In this document: positions 6,741 through 13,598 of the stretch, piece by piece | How the letters are laid out: the number at the start of each line of letters is the position of its first letter | Numbering within the stretch: position 1 is the stretch's first letter | Assembly: GCA_964639275.1 (NCBI GenBank) | Contig: CAZXCQ010000143.1 | Location: 1-16,089 of the forward strand | DNA: 16,089 nt | Reading direction: 5' to 3' | DNA from: CAZXCQ01 sp964639275 | Lineage (GTDB): Bacteria > Desulfobacterota > DSM-4660 > Desulfatiglandales > Desulfatiglandaceae | The notes under the pieces: generated by a model | Told to the model about the DNA's origin: nothing | Database searches by the model: none | What the model saw: only the letters and a program-made list of their open reading frames with translations | Made by a program: the position numbers and the translations under genes

Positions 6741-7955
6741 ATGAAGGAGAAGCTAAACAACAACATCCACAAAAGCAGCGAAGCCATGTGGGATTTCATC
6801 CGGGAGCTTGTGGCCATTCCCACTGAAAACCCGCCCGGCGCCCGCTATCGCGAGTGCGTTGGGACGATCCGGGATAAACTGGAGGAAATCGGACTGGCGT
6901 ACAAAGTCCTTGAAATTCCGCACCCAGAGGAGCAGGGCAAGGCCCCCTATCCCGGTTATGCCCTCATCAGCACCTACGGAGAAGGGTCAAAGACACTCTG
7001 GTTTCACGGTCATTACGACGTGGTTCCGATGTCGGATCCGTCCCAGTGTCGTCCCCGGACGAAAAACGGCAGGCTCTATGGGAGGGGCTCATCGGATATG
7101 AAAGGCGGCCTGGCTGCCATGGTTTATGCGGTCAAGGCCATAAAGGAATGCCAGATTAAACTCCAGGGAAAAATCGGTTTGATCTTTGTCCCTGACGAAG
7201 AAACAGGAGGCCGGTTGGGGGCTCAATGGCTTTCGGGTGCCGGTATCCTGGGAAGGGAGGCGATCGGGATGCTGACCCCTGAGCCGACCAGCGGCGCCGT
7301 ATGGCACGCCAACAGGGGCGCCGTCACCATGAAAATCACGGTCAACGGAAGTCCTGTACACGTGGGATTGCAGTGTCAGGGTATTAATGCCTTTGAGCGA
7401 ATGATCCCCCTGGTAAATGCCTTGATCGACCTCAAGAAAGACGTGGAGTCGAGATCGACTCAATACCCGATCGATCCGCCCGAGGCAAGGCATTCCATCC
7501 TAATGCTGGGCGGCAAGAGCGGAGGCGGCAGCAATTTCAACCTTGTCCCGGGGGCTTTTTCATTTACCCTCGACCGCAGAATCAACCCCGAGGAAAACCT
7601 CGCCAATGAAAAGGCCGAACTGATGGCGGTCTTTGAGCGATTCAAGAAACAGGGGCTCGCCCTGGATGTCGAAATCCTGCAGGAGGGGTCCTCATCAGGC
7701 GTCTCACAAGATCATCCGCTTGCCCGCGTCCTGTCCGACAACATCGAGGCCATCAAGGGAGGTCGGCCCCGTTTCGAGATGTGTCCCGGGCTGGTTGAGA
7801 CCCGATTTTATGCGGAAAAAGGTGTTCCCGCCTTTGCCTATGGACCGGGTCTCCTATCGGTTTCACACGGACCGGATGAGTACATCGAGCTGGAAAACAT
7901 CCCCCCATGCGCCGCTGTCTATGCCTTTACGGCACTCGATTTTCTTGGGATATGA
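6741..7955 (+). CDS. M20-family metallopeptidase (ArgE/DapE/acetylornithine deacetylase-like)
   Basis: This 404-residue cytosolic zinc hydrolase should cleave an amide bond in a small N-acyl amino acid or dipeptide-like substrate. The two-metal site is complete: His91-x-Asp93 in HGHYDVVP, Asp119 in GRGSSDMKGG, the Glu153-Glu154 pair in PDEETGG, Glu181 in TPEPTSG and the late His376 in SVSHGPDEY. A lid/dimerisation domain (about 190-310) is inserted, with NRGAVTMKITVNGSPVHVG containing the conserved His207. The length is normal for the family. The ATG at 6741 has GGGAGA eight bases upstream; the ATG six bases earlier reads straight into a stop. It is a single gene, preceded by the MITE-like repeat. 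Substrate assignment between acetylornithine, succinyl-diaminopimelate and carboxypeptidase-type activity is not possible from motifs. Confidence 0.93.
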   Translation: MKEKLNNNIHKSSEAMWDFIRELVAIPTENPPGARYRECVGTIRDKLEEIGLAYKVLEIPHPEEQGKAPYPGYALISTYGEGSKTLWFHGHYDVVPMSDPSQCRPRTKNGRLYGRGSSDMKGGLAAMVYAVKAIKECQIKLQGKIGLIFVPDEETGGRLGAQWLSGAGILGREAIGMLTPEPTSGAVWHANRGAVTMKITVNGSPVHVGLQCQGINAFERMIPLVNALIDLKKDVESRSTQYPIDPPEARHSILMLGGKSGGGSNFNLVPGAFSFTLDRRINPEENLANEKAELMAVFERFKKQGLALDVEILQEGSSSGVSQDHPLARVLSDNIEAIKGGRPRFEMCPGLVETRFYAEKGVPAFAYGPGLLSVSHGPDEYIELENIPPCAAVYAFTALDFLGI

Positions 7956-8190
7956 AGCCATAACTCATCAAAGGCCTTTCGATTACTCTCAGTATTATCT
8001 CTCCTATCTCTGACGGAAAGGATTTGTTGATACTCCAAATAAACTCTGAAGGATCGTTCTCACCGCAGGGTTTCTGGCCCGCTTCTCCCGAACGGATGGG
8101 ATTCACATAAACTGATTTACGTCAGACCGAGCTGTCTTACCGCTATTCAGACCGGATTTGGCTGTCCCAGATGAATATAACCCAACATGA

Positions 8191-8463
8191 CTAACCGATG
8201 TTCTTAGTCGGCTTCTGCACTATTGCCAAAGTGAGGCCAACATCTTTTTCTGGCGAACGAACCACGGTGCGGAAGTGGACCTGGTCATCGAAAAATATGG
8301 CAACATCATCGCCGCGTTTGAGATCAAACCTCACGGTCACATCACCGGCGCCCATCTAAGCAGCTTGCGATCTTTTCGATCTGAATATTCCGATGTTCTT
8401 TTTCATGTTATAGCCATGGTCGATAATGCCTACCGTATTGAAGAGATCCTGGTTCTTCCTTGA
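8191..8463 (+). pseudogene. C-terminal remnant of an AAA ATPase with DUF4143
   Basis: The frame opens after TGA at 8188 and gives about 90 residues. It includes LLHYCQSEANIFFWRTNHG, AEVDLVIEKYG, AAFEIK and SGLR-like LSSLRSF, then HVIAMVDNAYRIEEILVLP and a stop. This is the nuclease-like C-terminal end of prokaryotic ATPases carrying DUF4143, with the E-VD and EIK residues of a PD-(D/E)XK-like fold. The Walker A and B ATPase portion and most of DUF4143 are missing. There is no ribosome site, and the GTG at 8275 inside the domain is not a credible start. It is therefore a remnant, probably left by deletion of an accessory gene. Confidence 0.75.
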
Positions 8464-8615
8464 AAAAAGTATCTTCAAGAGTTGCTTGTACAGTTCCTGT
8501 AGTCAACCTGATCACCTCACGACTACTGCATGACTATTTCAATCTTCAATTCTCAATTCTCACCGGAAATTCACTAAGCTTTCATCAAGAATTTTGATTA
8601 ACCCGAAATCACATC

Positions 8616-8760
8616 ATCCCGTATTTCGCAAGTGTCTCTACGGACTGCCAGGGCGTACTGGCTACCTCAAGGATTTTCCTTCACCCAATCGGTGAACGGA
8701 TTTTGTCTACGGAGCCCCAAATAGCAGGGCTTCCCCAAATATACTTGCGAAATTCGGGAT
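8616..8760. repeat. Pair of 20 bp inverted repeats spanning 145 bp
   Basis: ATCCCGTATTTCGCAAGTGT (8616-8635) and ATACTTGCGAAATTCGGGAT (8741-8760) are reverse complements at 18 of 20 positions. The 105 bp between them has no gene. It contains TCTCTACGGACTGCC near the left arm and TGTCTACGGAGCCCC near the right arm, a weak direct repeat. The layout fits a short non-autonomous mobile element or a large RNA hairpin. It ends 20 bp before the VOC start codon. Confidence 0.6.
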
Positions 8761-8780
8761 CATATGAACCGGGAGGGGAG

Positions 8781-9272
8781 ATGCTGGGGAATAGCCATGA
8801 ATCTGTTGCGCACATGCATCATGTGGGTATCATCGTAAGTGACCTGGAGCGATCCTTGAAATTCTATCGGGATGTCCTGGGCTTTGAGGTTTTGGAAAAG
8901 GTGGATCTGGTTGCTGGAAAAGCGGTGTCTCAGGGAGTGGGGATCCACGGTGCCAGGCTTCAAATAGCCCATTTGAGGGTGGGGAGCGGCCCGACGCGAA
9001 TTGAATTGCTTCACTATATTTCTCCCCGGGGCAAACCGCTGTCCCCGGATGCGCGATCAAACGACATTGGTGTGGGCCATGCCGCGTTCAGGATAAGAGA
9101 TATCCAGCAGTACTATGAGCGGCTAAGGCGCGCAGGGGTCCGGTTTGTTTCGGCGATTCAGGAGTCTTCAACAGGCGAGAAATTTTGCTATTTTTATGAT
9201 CCTGATGGGGCGATCCTGGAAATTATCGAACCCCCGGCAGGGCCCCTCAAGTCTGTCAGTGATGGCCGGTAA
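8781..9272 (+). CDS. VOC-superfamily (glyoxalase/methylmalonyl-CoA epimerase-like) protein
   Basis: This 163-residue single-domain-pair vicinal oxygen chelate protein has the metal-ligand pattern of glyoxalase I and methylmalonyl-CoA epimerase. His14 is in HHVGIIVSD, Glu75 in RIELLHY, His100 in GVGHAAFRI and Glu147 in DPDGAILEIIEPP. Two beta-alpha-beta-beta-beta halves are visible (13-80 and 98-150). The frame is open from 8703, but ATG 8781 has GGGAGGGG directly in front, and the homologous part begins at residue 12, so I take 8781. ATG 8814 is a weaker alternative without a ribosome site. Its last codons overlap the start of the FAD oxidoreductase, implying a shared transcript. The substrate is unknown; glyoxalase, epimerase, dioxygenase and isomerase activities all occur in this fold. 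Confidence 0.88.
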   Translation: MLGNSHESVAHMHHVGIIVSDLERSLKFYRDVLGFEVLEKVDLVAGKAVSQGVGIHGARLQIAHLRVGSGPTRIELLHYISPRGKPLSPDARSNDIGVGHAAFRIRDIQQYYERLRRAGVRFVSAIQESSTGEKFCYFYDPDGAILEIIEPPAGPLKSVSDGR

Positions 9273-10398
9273 ATCACGTTATGAAATAATCATCATCGGC
9301 TGTGGCATTGCAGGGGCTTCGCTGTCCTACTTTCTTGCCAGACGGGGCATGGGGGATGTCCTGATACTCGAAAGGGAGGAACAACCGGGCTACCACGCAA
9401 CCGGAAGGGCTGCGGGGGTGCTGGCCGAACTGGATTTTATCCCTACCACCCAGGTATTGAAGCTCATGAGCGCGGGTTTTCTTAGAACCCCTCCCGAGGG
9501 ATTCTCAGAGCACCCCATTCTCTGCCAGTCAGGCATCCTTGTCATGTTTCAGGGGGAGCTTTGGGAAGCCGCACACCAGATGGTGCCTCAGTTGAGAAAT
9601 GCCGGCGCGACGGTTGATGTGCTGTCACAAAAAGAGGTCATCTCAAGGATGCCGGTCTTTTCTCCGGACAACTTTGACGGTGCCCTGTCATTTCCCAAGG
9701 ACGGGCATCTGGATGTCAACGGGCTTTTGTGGAGTTACCTCCGCCACGCCCGACAACGAGGCGTCCAGCTCCATCTGTCCGAAGGGGCAAAGGGGATAAA
9801 GGTGGAAAAGGGGAGGTGCTGTGGTGTGATCACCGACAGGGCCGAATACCAATGCCGGTGGGTCGTCAACGCCGCCGGGGCGTGGTCGGGCAAGATCAGG
9901 GGGTTGATCGGGGGGTCGCCCGTTGCGCTGACCCCCCTCCGACGTACGATCATTACCTTTGAGGCCCCCGAAGACCTGGATGTAAAGGACTGGCCCTTTG
10001 CAGTGGACATCAATCACGCACTCTATGTTTCACCCGAATCATCCGGACTGCTCGCGAGCCCAATGGATGAAGAACCGGTCGAACCCTGTGACGCCCGGCC
10101 GGATGAACTCACTATCGCCCGGACCATTGAGCGTCTGAGACAGCTTGCGCCGCGACTTGTGCCCCGATCGATCACCCACAAATGGGCCGGGTTAAGGACC
10201 TTTTCACCCGACCAGGCCATGGTGGTGGGAGAGGATCCCACGATAAAAGGATTTTTCTGGCTCTCGGGGCAGGGGGGCTCAGGCATTGAGACGAGTCCTG
10301 TGATCGGGCAGATTGCCACAGACCTGATCGTCGATGGCCGGACAGAAATGATGGATATGGCGCCCCTCTCCCCCCATCGTTTTGGGGGCGGGGGGTGA
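9262..10398 (+). CDS. FAD-dependent oxidoreductase, D-arginine dehydrogenase-like (DAO family)
   Basis: This 378-residue flavoprotein of the DAO fold should oxidise an amino acid or related amine to the imino form. The FAD site is IIGCGIAGAS (11-20), with Glu37 in LILERE and TGRAAG (47-52). NAAGAWSG lies at 203-210, and WAGLRTF followed by FFWLSGQGGSGIETSP (331-346) closes the flavin pocket. Many blocks (PGYHATGR, PPEGFSEHP, NAAGAW, HKWAGLR) resemble Pseudomonas D-arginine dehydrogenase DauA as I recall it. His45, Glu83, Tyr255 and Arg312 occupy positions where DauA has substrate contacts; this correspondence is from memory. The frame extends upstream to 9145, but ATG 9262 overlaps the VOC stop by 11 bases and precedes the FAD motif closely. 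No Shine-Dalgarno sequence is visible, so translation is likely coupled. Glycine/sarcosine oxidase-like activity is an alternative. Confidence 0.88.
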   Translation: MAGKSRYEIIIIGCGIAGASLSYFLARRGMGDVLILEREEQPGYHATGRAAGVLAELDFIPTTQVLKLMSAGFLRTPPEGFSEHPILCQSGILVMFQGELWEAAHQMVPQLRNAGATVDVLSQKEVISRMPVFSPDNFDGALSFPKDGHLDVNGLLWSYLRHARQRGVQLHLSEGAKGIKVEKGRCCGVITDRAEYQCRWVVNAAGAWSGKIRGLIGGSPVALTPLRRTIITFEAPEDLDVKDWPFAVDINHALYVSPESSGLLASPMDEEPVEPCDARPDELTIARTIERLRQLAPRLVPRSITHKWAGLRTFSPDQAMVVGEDPTIKGFFWLSGQGGSGIETSPVIGQIATDLIVDGRTEMMDMAPLSPHRFGGGG

Positions 10399-10426
10399 GA
10401 AGTTACCTCAAAAGGAGGTTTTTTAG

Positions 10427-10888
10427 ATGAATGCCGAAAAAAAATTCAAGGAAATGGGATTGGAACTCCCCCCCGCCGCCAAACCCGTAGCCAATTATAT
10501 CCCTGCCGTCCGCACCGGTAATCTGGTCTTCCTCTCGGGTCACGGACCGCTCAGGAAGGACGGAACCCTGATCACCGGGAAAGTGGGTGCGGATCTGGGA
10601 ATCGATGAGGGCTATGATGCGGCGCGGCAGGTCGTGCTGGGGTTGCTCGGGTCACTAAAGGCGGAGATCGGGGATCTCGACAAGGTTGTGCGGGTCGTCA
10701 AGCTCCTGGGCATGGTCAACTGCACGCCTGATTTTACCGACCAGCCAAGAGTCATCAATGGGGCTTCGGATCTACTCGTTGAGGTCTTTGGTGACAGGGG
10801 AAGACACGCGCGGTCGGCCGTTGGGATGAATGCACTGCCCATGAACATTGCGGTTGAGATTGAAATGATAGTGGAAGTGGAGGATTGA
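10427..10888 (+). CDS. Rid-family (YjgF/YER057c/UK114) protein lacking the catalytic arginine
   Basis: This is a 153-residue Rid-fold protein, slightly longer than the 125-130 of canonical RidA. It has the signature NYIPAVRTGNLVFLSGHGPL (23-42), GKVGADL, FTDQPRVINGASDLLVEVFG and a C-terminal HARSAVGMNALPMNIAVEIE (127-146). In RidA the last block reads V-x-V-A-R-L-P with the catalytic Arg; here position 136 is Ala (NALP). This matches a known longer subgroup of the family and suggests it is not a standard enamine/imine deaminase. AAGGAGG lies eight bases before the ATG, and the gene follows the FAD oxidoreductase by 28 bp. Family knowledge links Rid proteins to reactive imines made by amino-acid dehydrogenases. 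Role here: accessory or product handling, inferred. Confidence 0.9.
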   Translation: MNAEKKFKEMGLELPPAAKPVANYIPAVRTGNLVFLSGHGPLRKDGTLITGKVGADLGIDEGYDAARQVVLGLLGSLKAEIGDLDKVVRVVKLLGMVNCTPDFTDQPRVINGASDLLVEVFGDRGRHARSAVGMNALPMNIAVEIEMIVEVED

Positions 10889-10939
10889 TGCGGGTCCTGG
10901 CGGCCTGGATGACTCTTGAAGGGGAAACGGGAACGGGGG

Positions 10940-11410
10940 TTAAGTGAAGGCCTTCTGGCTCGCCCACTTGATGGCCTCCACGATCTTCTGATATCCGGTG
11001 CACCGGCAGAGGTTGCCCGATATGGCCGTTCGGATTGTGGACTCATCCGGATCTGGATTGCGATCCAGCAGCCCCTTTGCCGAAAGGATCATACCGGGAG
11101 TGCAAAAACCGCACTGGATGGCCCCGTGATCGATAAATGCCCGCTGGATCGGGTGGAGCCCCTCGTCTGTCTCGAGCCCTTCGATTGTCACGATGTCCCT
11201 CCCGTTGGCCTGCACCGCCAGGACAAGACATGAGGTAACGGGTCTTCCGTCCATGATCACGGTGCATGAGCCGCAGTCTCCCAGTTCGCATCCCTTTTTT
11301 GTACCGGTGAGCCCCAGGTCGTATCGAAGCAGATCGACCAGGATCCGGTTTGGGGATATTGACAACTCATACCCCTTGCCATTGATGGTGAGACGGATCG
11401 GTTTTTTCAT
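10940..11410 (-). CDS. 2Fe-2S subunit of a molybdenum hydroxylase (xanthine dehydrogenase/CO dehydrogenase small subunit)
   Basis: This 156-residue protein has two [2Fe-2S] domains in the usual order. The plant-type N-terminal cluster is bound by Cys41, Cys46, Cys49 and Cys61 (GCELGDCGSC). The helical C-terminal domain has Cys100, Cys103, Cys135 and Cys137 (QCGFCTPGM and NLCRCTGY). It passes electrons from the Mo-pterin site to FAD in the heterotrimeric enzyme. The frame is open to a TTG at 11443, but ATG 11410 begins MKKPIRLTINGK, exactly where the family starts, and the extra 11 codons are repeat sequence. It follows the FAD subunit gene by about 100 bp on the same strand, and its 3' end faces the Rid gene. 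The catalytic large subunit is not next to it. Confidence 0.94.
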   Translation of the reverse strand: MKKPIRLTINGKGYELSISPNRILVDLLRYDLGLTGTKKGCELGDCGSCTVIMDGRPVTSCLVLAVQANGRDIVTIEGLETDEGLHPIQRAFIDHGAIQCGFCTPGMILSAKGLLDRNPDPDESTIRTAISGNLCRCTGYQKIVEAIKWASQKAFT

Positions 11411-11420
11411 TATATCTTCT

Positions 11421-11449
11421 CGTATGAATTTAGCTTTCTTCAAAATTGG
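11421..11449 (-). repeat. 29 bp repeat shared with the MITE-like element, upstream of the 2Fe-2S gene
   Basis: Read on the minus strand it matches 6663-6691 at 27 of 29 positions (CCAATTTTG, then AGAAAGCTAAATT, then ATACG). It ends 10 bp before the ATG at 11410, so it occupies the leader of this gene. At 6663-6691 the same sequence, in the same orientation relative to the gene, lies 50 bp before the M20 peptidase start. It may be an orphan right arm of the repeat family, or a regulatory site carried by it. Confidence 0.6.
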
Positions 11450-11509
11450 AACTTATTCTCTTATCATGCCATTGGTGCGGTCAAGGGTTTGACATAACCC
11501 GTCAGTCAC

Positions 11510-12388
11510 CTATCTGCCCCGGGCATCGTCTAGGGCCTGGTCCAGGGTCCTCCGGGTCAGCACCGCCACCATGGCCCTGCGGTATTCTGCCGAGGCCCTG
11601 AAATCATCGATGGGGCTGCTATCCCGGGCCGCGGCCTCCCCGGCCCCGGCAAAAAGGGCCTCGGAGGGCCTTTCTCCCATCAGGAGCCTTTCGGCGCCGT
11701 GCGCCCTCATCGGAATGGGTGCCACTGCCCCCAGGACGATCCTCGCTGACTGGATAGGGCCGTCAGGGCCATCCAGTGATATAAATGAGGCCACATTCAC
11801 CAGGGAGATCACCAGGGCCTCTCTCAGACCCAGCTTGATATAACCGGCGCCGGAGATGGCCTCGGTCTTTTCCAGAACAATCTCTTTCAGGATCTCATCG
11901 GGCCTGATGACCGTCTCACCAGGGCCCCGGAAGAATTCATCCAGGGACAGGGTCCTCTTGTCGCGATGCGTTATCAATACGATCTTTGCACCGTATGCCA
12001 TGAGGGGAGGGGGGAGATCGGCCGCCGGTCTTGCCGAGACGAGATTCCCGGCGATCGTGGCCAGGTTTCTTATCAGGGGAGAGCCGAGGTTTGAGGCCCC
12101 CTGGTTCAGTGCCCCAAATCTCTTGCGTATTTCTTCTGACTCAGAGAGCTCTGCAGCAGTGACACACGCCCCGATTCTTATGCCTTCTTTGGATGATTCC
12201 ACCATCTTGAGATCGTCGATCCTTGACAGGGAAACCAGATGCTCGGGCGACAAGATCCCTTTTTTCATGTGGACGATCAGGTCTGTCCCGCCTGCGAGAA
12301 GCTTGGCACTGCCGGCCATCTCCGCTAATATCTGACAGGCCTCTTTAATGGTAGCAGGCTCATAAAAATCGAATCCAGGCAGTAACAT
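11510..12388 (-). CDS. FAD-binding subunit of a molybdenum hydroxylase (CoxM/XdhB-like)
   Basis: This 292-residue medium subunit of the xanthine dehydrogenase/CO dehydrogenase family begins MLLPGFDFYEPATIKEA, the standard opening. It carries the two FAD motifs LLAGGTDL (30-37) and TIAGNLVSARPAADLPPPL (111-129). The C-terminal CoxM domain follows (about 180-285), with ARIVLGAVAPIPMRA. FAD accepts electrons from the two 2Fe-2S clusters and passes them to NAD or another acceptor. AAGGGGAAAGG precedes the ATG. Order FAD then 2Fe-2S matches the usual medium-small-large arrangement, but the large subunit gene expected after the 2Fe-2S gene is missing and a convergent Rid gene stands there instead. 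A candidate extended -10 promoter lies upstream at 12463-12491. Confidence 0.94.
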   Translation of the reverse strand: MLLPGFDFYEPATIKEACQILAEMAGSAKLLAGGTDLIVHMKKGILSPEHLVSLSRIDDLKMVESSKEGIRIGACVTAAELSESEEIRKRFGALNQGASNLGSPLIRNLATIAGNLVSARPAADLPPPLMAYGAKIVLITHRDKRTLSLDEFFRGPGETVIRPDEILKEIVLEKTEAISGAGYIKLGLREALVISLVNVASFISLDGPDGPIQSARIVLGAVAPIPMRAHGAERLLMGERPSEALFAGAGEAAARDSSPIDDFRASAEYRRAMVAVLTRRTLDQALDDARGR

Positions 12389-12738
12389 CCTTTCCCCTTC
12401 TCAATCCCCTGCCACGGCCGACACGATTTAAAACACCATGGTTTTTGACTGAACACCCGAAAATTGTAGCATCTCAATAAGCAGGGGTAAAGCCCTGGCA
12501 TGGGGTCTATTCCTCTTCCATATGCCTCTGATAAGGCACCTGGCAGTGCCGTGTCAAAATGGCGTATCCTCTTGGCTTTGTCAAGGCAGTTGCAAAGCGG
12601 CCCATTTCCGAGTGTTGCCATAGCCCTTTTCATGATTATCTTCATCCTATTGTGAATCCCAAGAAAGTCTTGCAGTAGGCATTAGAAGCTTACGCCCAGG
12701 CGAGGAATTGCGGTCATTAGACGAGAAAGGAGTGATCA
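12389..12738. other. Divergent spacer between the FAD subunit and the MoaD-like gene
   Basis: These 350 bp hold no convincing gene. A minus-strand frame (12325-12645) overlaps the FAD-subunit start out of frame and shows no family motif. The spacer must contain promoters for both flanking genes. I see one candidate on the minus strand and none clear on the plus strand. Confidence 0.5.
12463..12491 (-). promoter_or_regulatory. Candidate extended -10 promoter for the molybdenum hydroxylase genes
   Basis: On the minus strand, TTTACC (12491-12486) is followed after 17 bases by TACAAT (12468-12463), one mismatch from TATAAT, preceded by TGC as in extended -10 promoters. The start of transcription would be near 12456, giving a leader of roughly 70 bases before the FAD-subunit ATG. 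Confidence 0.35.
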
Positions 12739-13011
12739 GTGGGTATCAAGTTACACATCCATAAGACGCATCGTCAGTTTACAGACGGATTAGAGATCGT
12801 GGAGGTTGATGGAAACACGGTGGGTGACTGCCTTGAACACCTGGTCCGGCAATACCCCGGCATGGAGGGGGAGTTGTTTGACAAAAAGGGTAATTTGCTA
12901 AATATCATTGAAATCTATGTCAATATGAAGAGCGCCTACCCGGAGGAACTGGCGAGGCCCGTTTCTGATGGGGATAAGGTTCACATAACCGTTATGCTGG
13001 CAGGGGGGTAG
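12739..13011 (+). CDS. MoaD/ThiS-family ubiquitin-like sulfur carrier
   Basis: This 90-residue beta-grasp protein ends in Gly-Gly (VMLAGG), the tail that MoaD and ThiS proteins adenylate and thiocarboxylate to deliver sulfur. The internal pattern GNTVGDCLEHLVRQYPG (25-41) and the late DGDKVHITVMLAGG (77-90) are typical of MoaD-like members. The start is GTG, supported by AAGGAG seven to eight bases upstream. The gene stands beside, and converges on, the AOR-ferredoxin operon, so the natural guess is a molybdopterin synthase small subunit dedicated to the tungsten cofactor of the AOR. That link is contextual. A role in thiamine or cysteine sulfur transfer cannot be excluded by sequence. Confidence 0.88.
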   Translation: MGIKLHIHKTHRQFTDGLEIVEVDGNTVGDCLEHLVRQYPGMEGELFDKKGNLLNIIEIYVNMKSAYPEELARPVSDGDKVHITVMLAGG

Positions 13012-13022
13012 GGATTGGCCAC

Positions 13023-13054
13023 AAAAAAATGCCCCCGCCCAGGGGGGCGGGGGC
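13023..13054 (-). terminator. Intrinsic terminator of the AOR-ferredoxin operon
   Basis: A perfect 10 bp GC stem (GCCCCCGCCC at 13031-13040 and GGGCGGGGGC at 13045-13054, loop AGGG) is followed on the minus strand by ATTTTTTTG. It lies 25 bases past the ferredoxin stop. The T-run is on the minus-strand side only. It may also stop MoaD transcripts from the other direction, less efficiently. Confidence 0.88.
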
Positions 13055-13078
13055 TCTGTTGTCGCCATAAGCAGATGA

Positions 13079-13576
13079 TCAAATGGCCGCCTGCAATGCC
13101 GCGGCCTCCTTCTGCGCGGCCGACAGTCTCTCTGCCGCGTCTTTCTTTTTGAAGTTGCTGACCCTGTCCGCGTCCACATAATCCACGGCCTTTTCCTCAC
13201 AGAACCGCACACACTGCGGGTCGCCACCACACAGGTCACATTTGAAGACCTTTTTGTCAATGATATTATAGTTCATGGCGCCAAAGGGGCACACGGTCAC
13301 ACACGTGCGACACCCGATACACACGTCATAATCGACCGCCACGAACCCGAAGTCTTCATCACGGGAGATGGCCTTGACCGGACAGACATTGAGGCAAGGG
13401 GCATCCTCGCACTGCTGACACGACATGGGGATATACAACCCCTCGGATTCCCATTTTACCACTTTGATTCTACTGCGTGCGGGGTTAGAGACCCCGTCAT
13501 GCATTACCGTGCATACGAGCTCACACAGCCTGCAGCCCGTGCATTTCTGGTAATTTATCATCAGGACTTTCTCCAT
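13079..13576 (-). CDS. 4x[4Fe-4S] ferredoxin, electron-transfer partner of the AOR
   Basis: This 165-residue iron-sulfur protein has sixteen cysteines in four groups: Cys12/15/18/22, Cys53/56/61/65, Cys86/89/92/96 and Cys113/116/122/126. That is the arrangement of DmsB/HycB-type electron-transfer subunits, which bind four [4Fe-4S] clusters. The C-terminal 25 residues are helical and Ala/Glu-rich without cysteine. There is no signal peptide or membrane segment, so it is cytosolic. GAGGAGGAGATCA precedes the ATG. It lies 22 bp after the AOR stop and is the last gene of the operon before a terminator. It most likely carries electrons to or from the AOR, comparable to AorA beside AorB or BamC beside BamB; this pairing is known in other anaerobes and inferred here. 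Confidence 0.93.
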   Translation of the reverse strand: MEKVLMINYQKCTGCRLCELVCTVMHDGVSNPARSRIKVVKWESEGLYIPMSCQQCEDAPCLNVCPVKAISRDEDFGFVAVDYDVCIGCRTCVTVCPFGAMNYNIIDKKVFKCDLCGGDPQCVRFCEEKAVDYVDADRVSNFKKKDAAERLSAAQKEAAALQAAI

Positions 13577-13598
13577 TGATCTCCTCCTCTCAAATGGA

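Larger units (their letters stand above)
7956..8780. other. Decayed spacer with an ATPase remnant and an inverted repeat
   Basis: These 825 bp separate the M20 peptidase from the VOC gene. They hold the C-terminal remnant of a DUF4143-type ATPase (8191-8463) and a pair of 20 bp inverted repeats (8616-8635 and 8741-8760). A small tandem of TTCAATTCTC/AATTCTC units lies at about 8550-8562. Nothing recognisable was seen in 7956-8190 in any frame. Confidence 0.6.

Noticed and set aside
9145..9261. Upstream extension of the FAD oxidoreductase frame
   Set aside because: It lies inside the VOC coding region in another frame, and the family N-terminus begins at the ATG at 9262.
11411..11443. TTG start giving a longer 2Fe-2S subunit
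   Set aside because: The extra 11 codons are repeat-derived and precede the conserved start of the family.
12325..12645. 106-codon minus-strand open frame
   Set aside because: It overlaps the FAD-subunit start out of frame, has no motif, and contains the candidate promoter.
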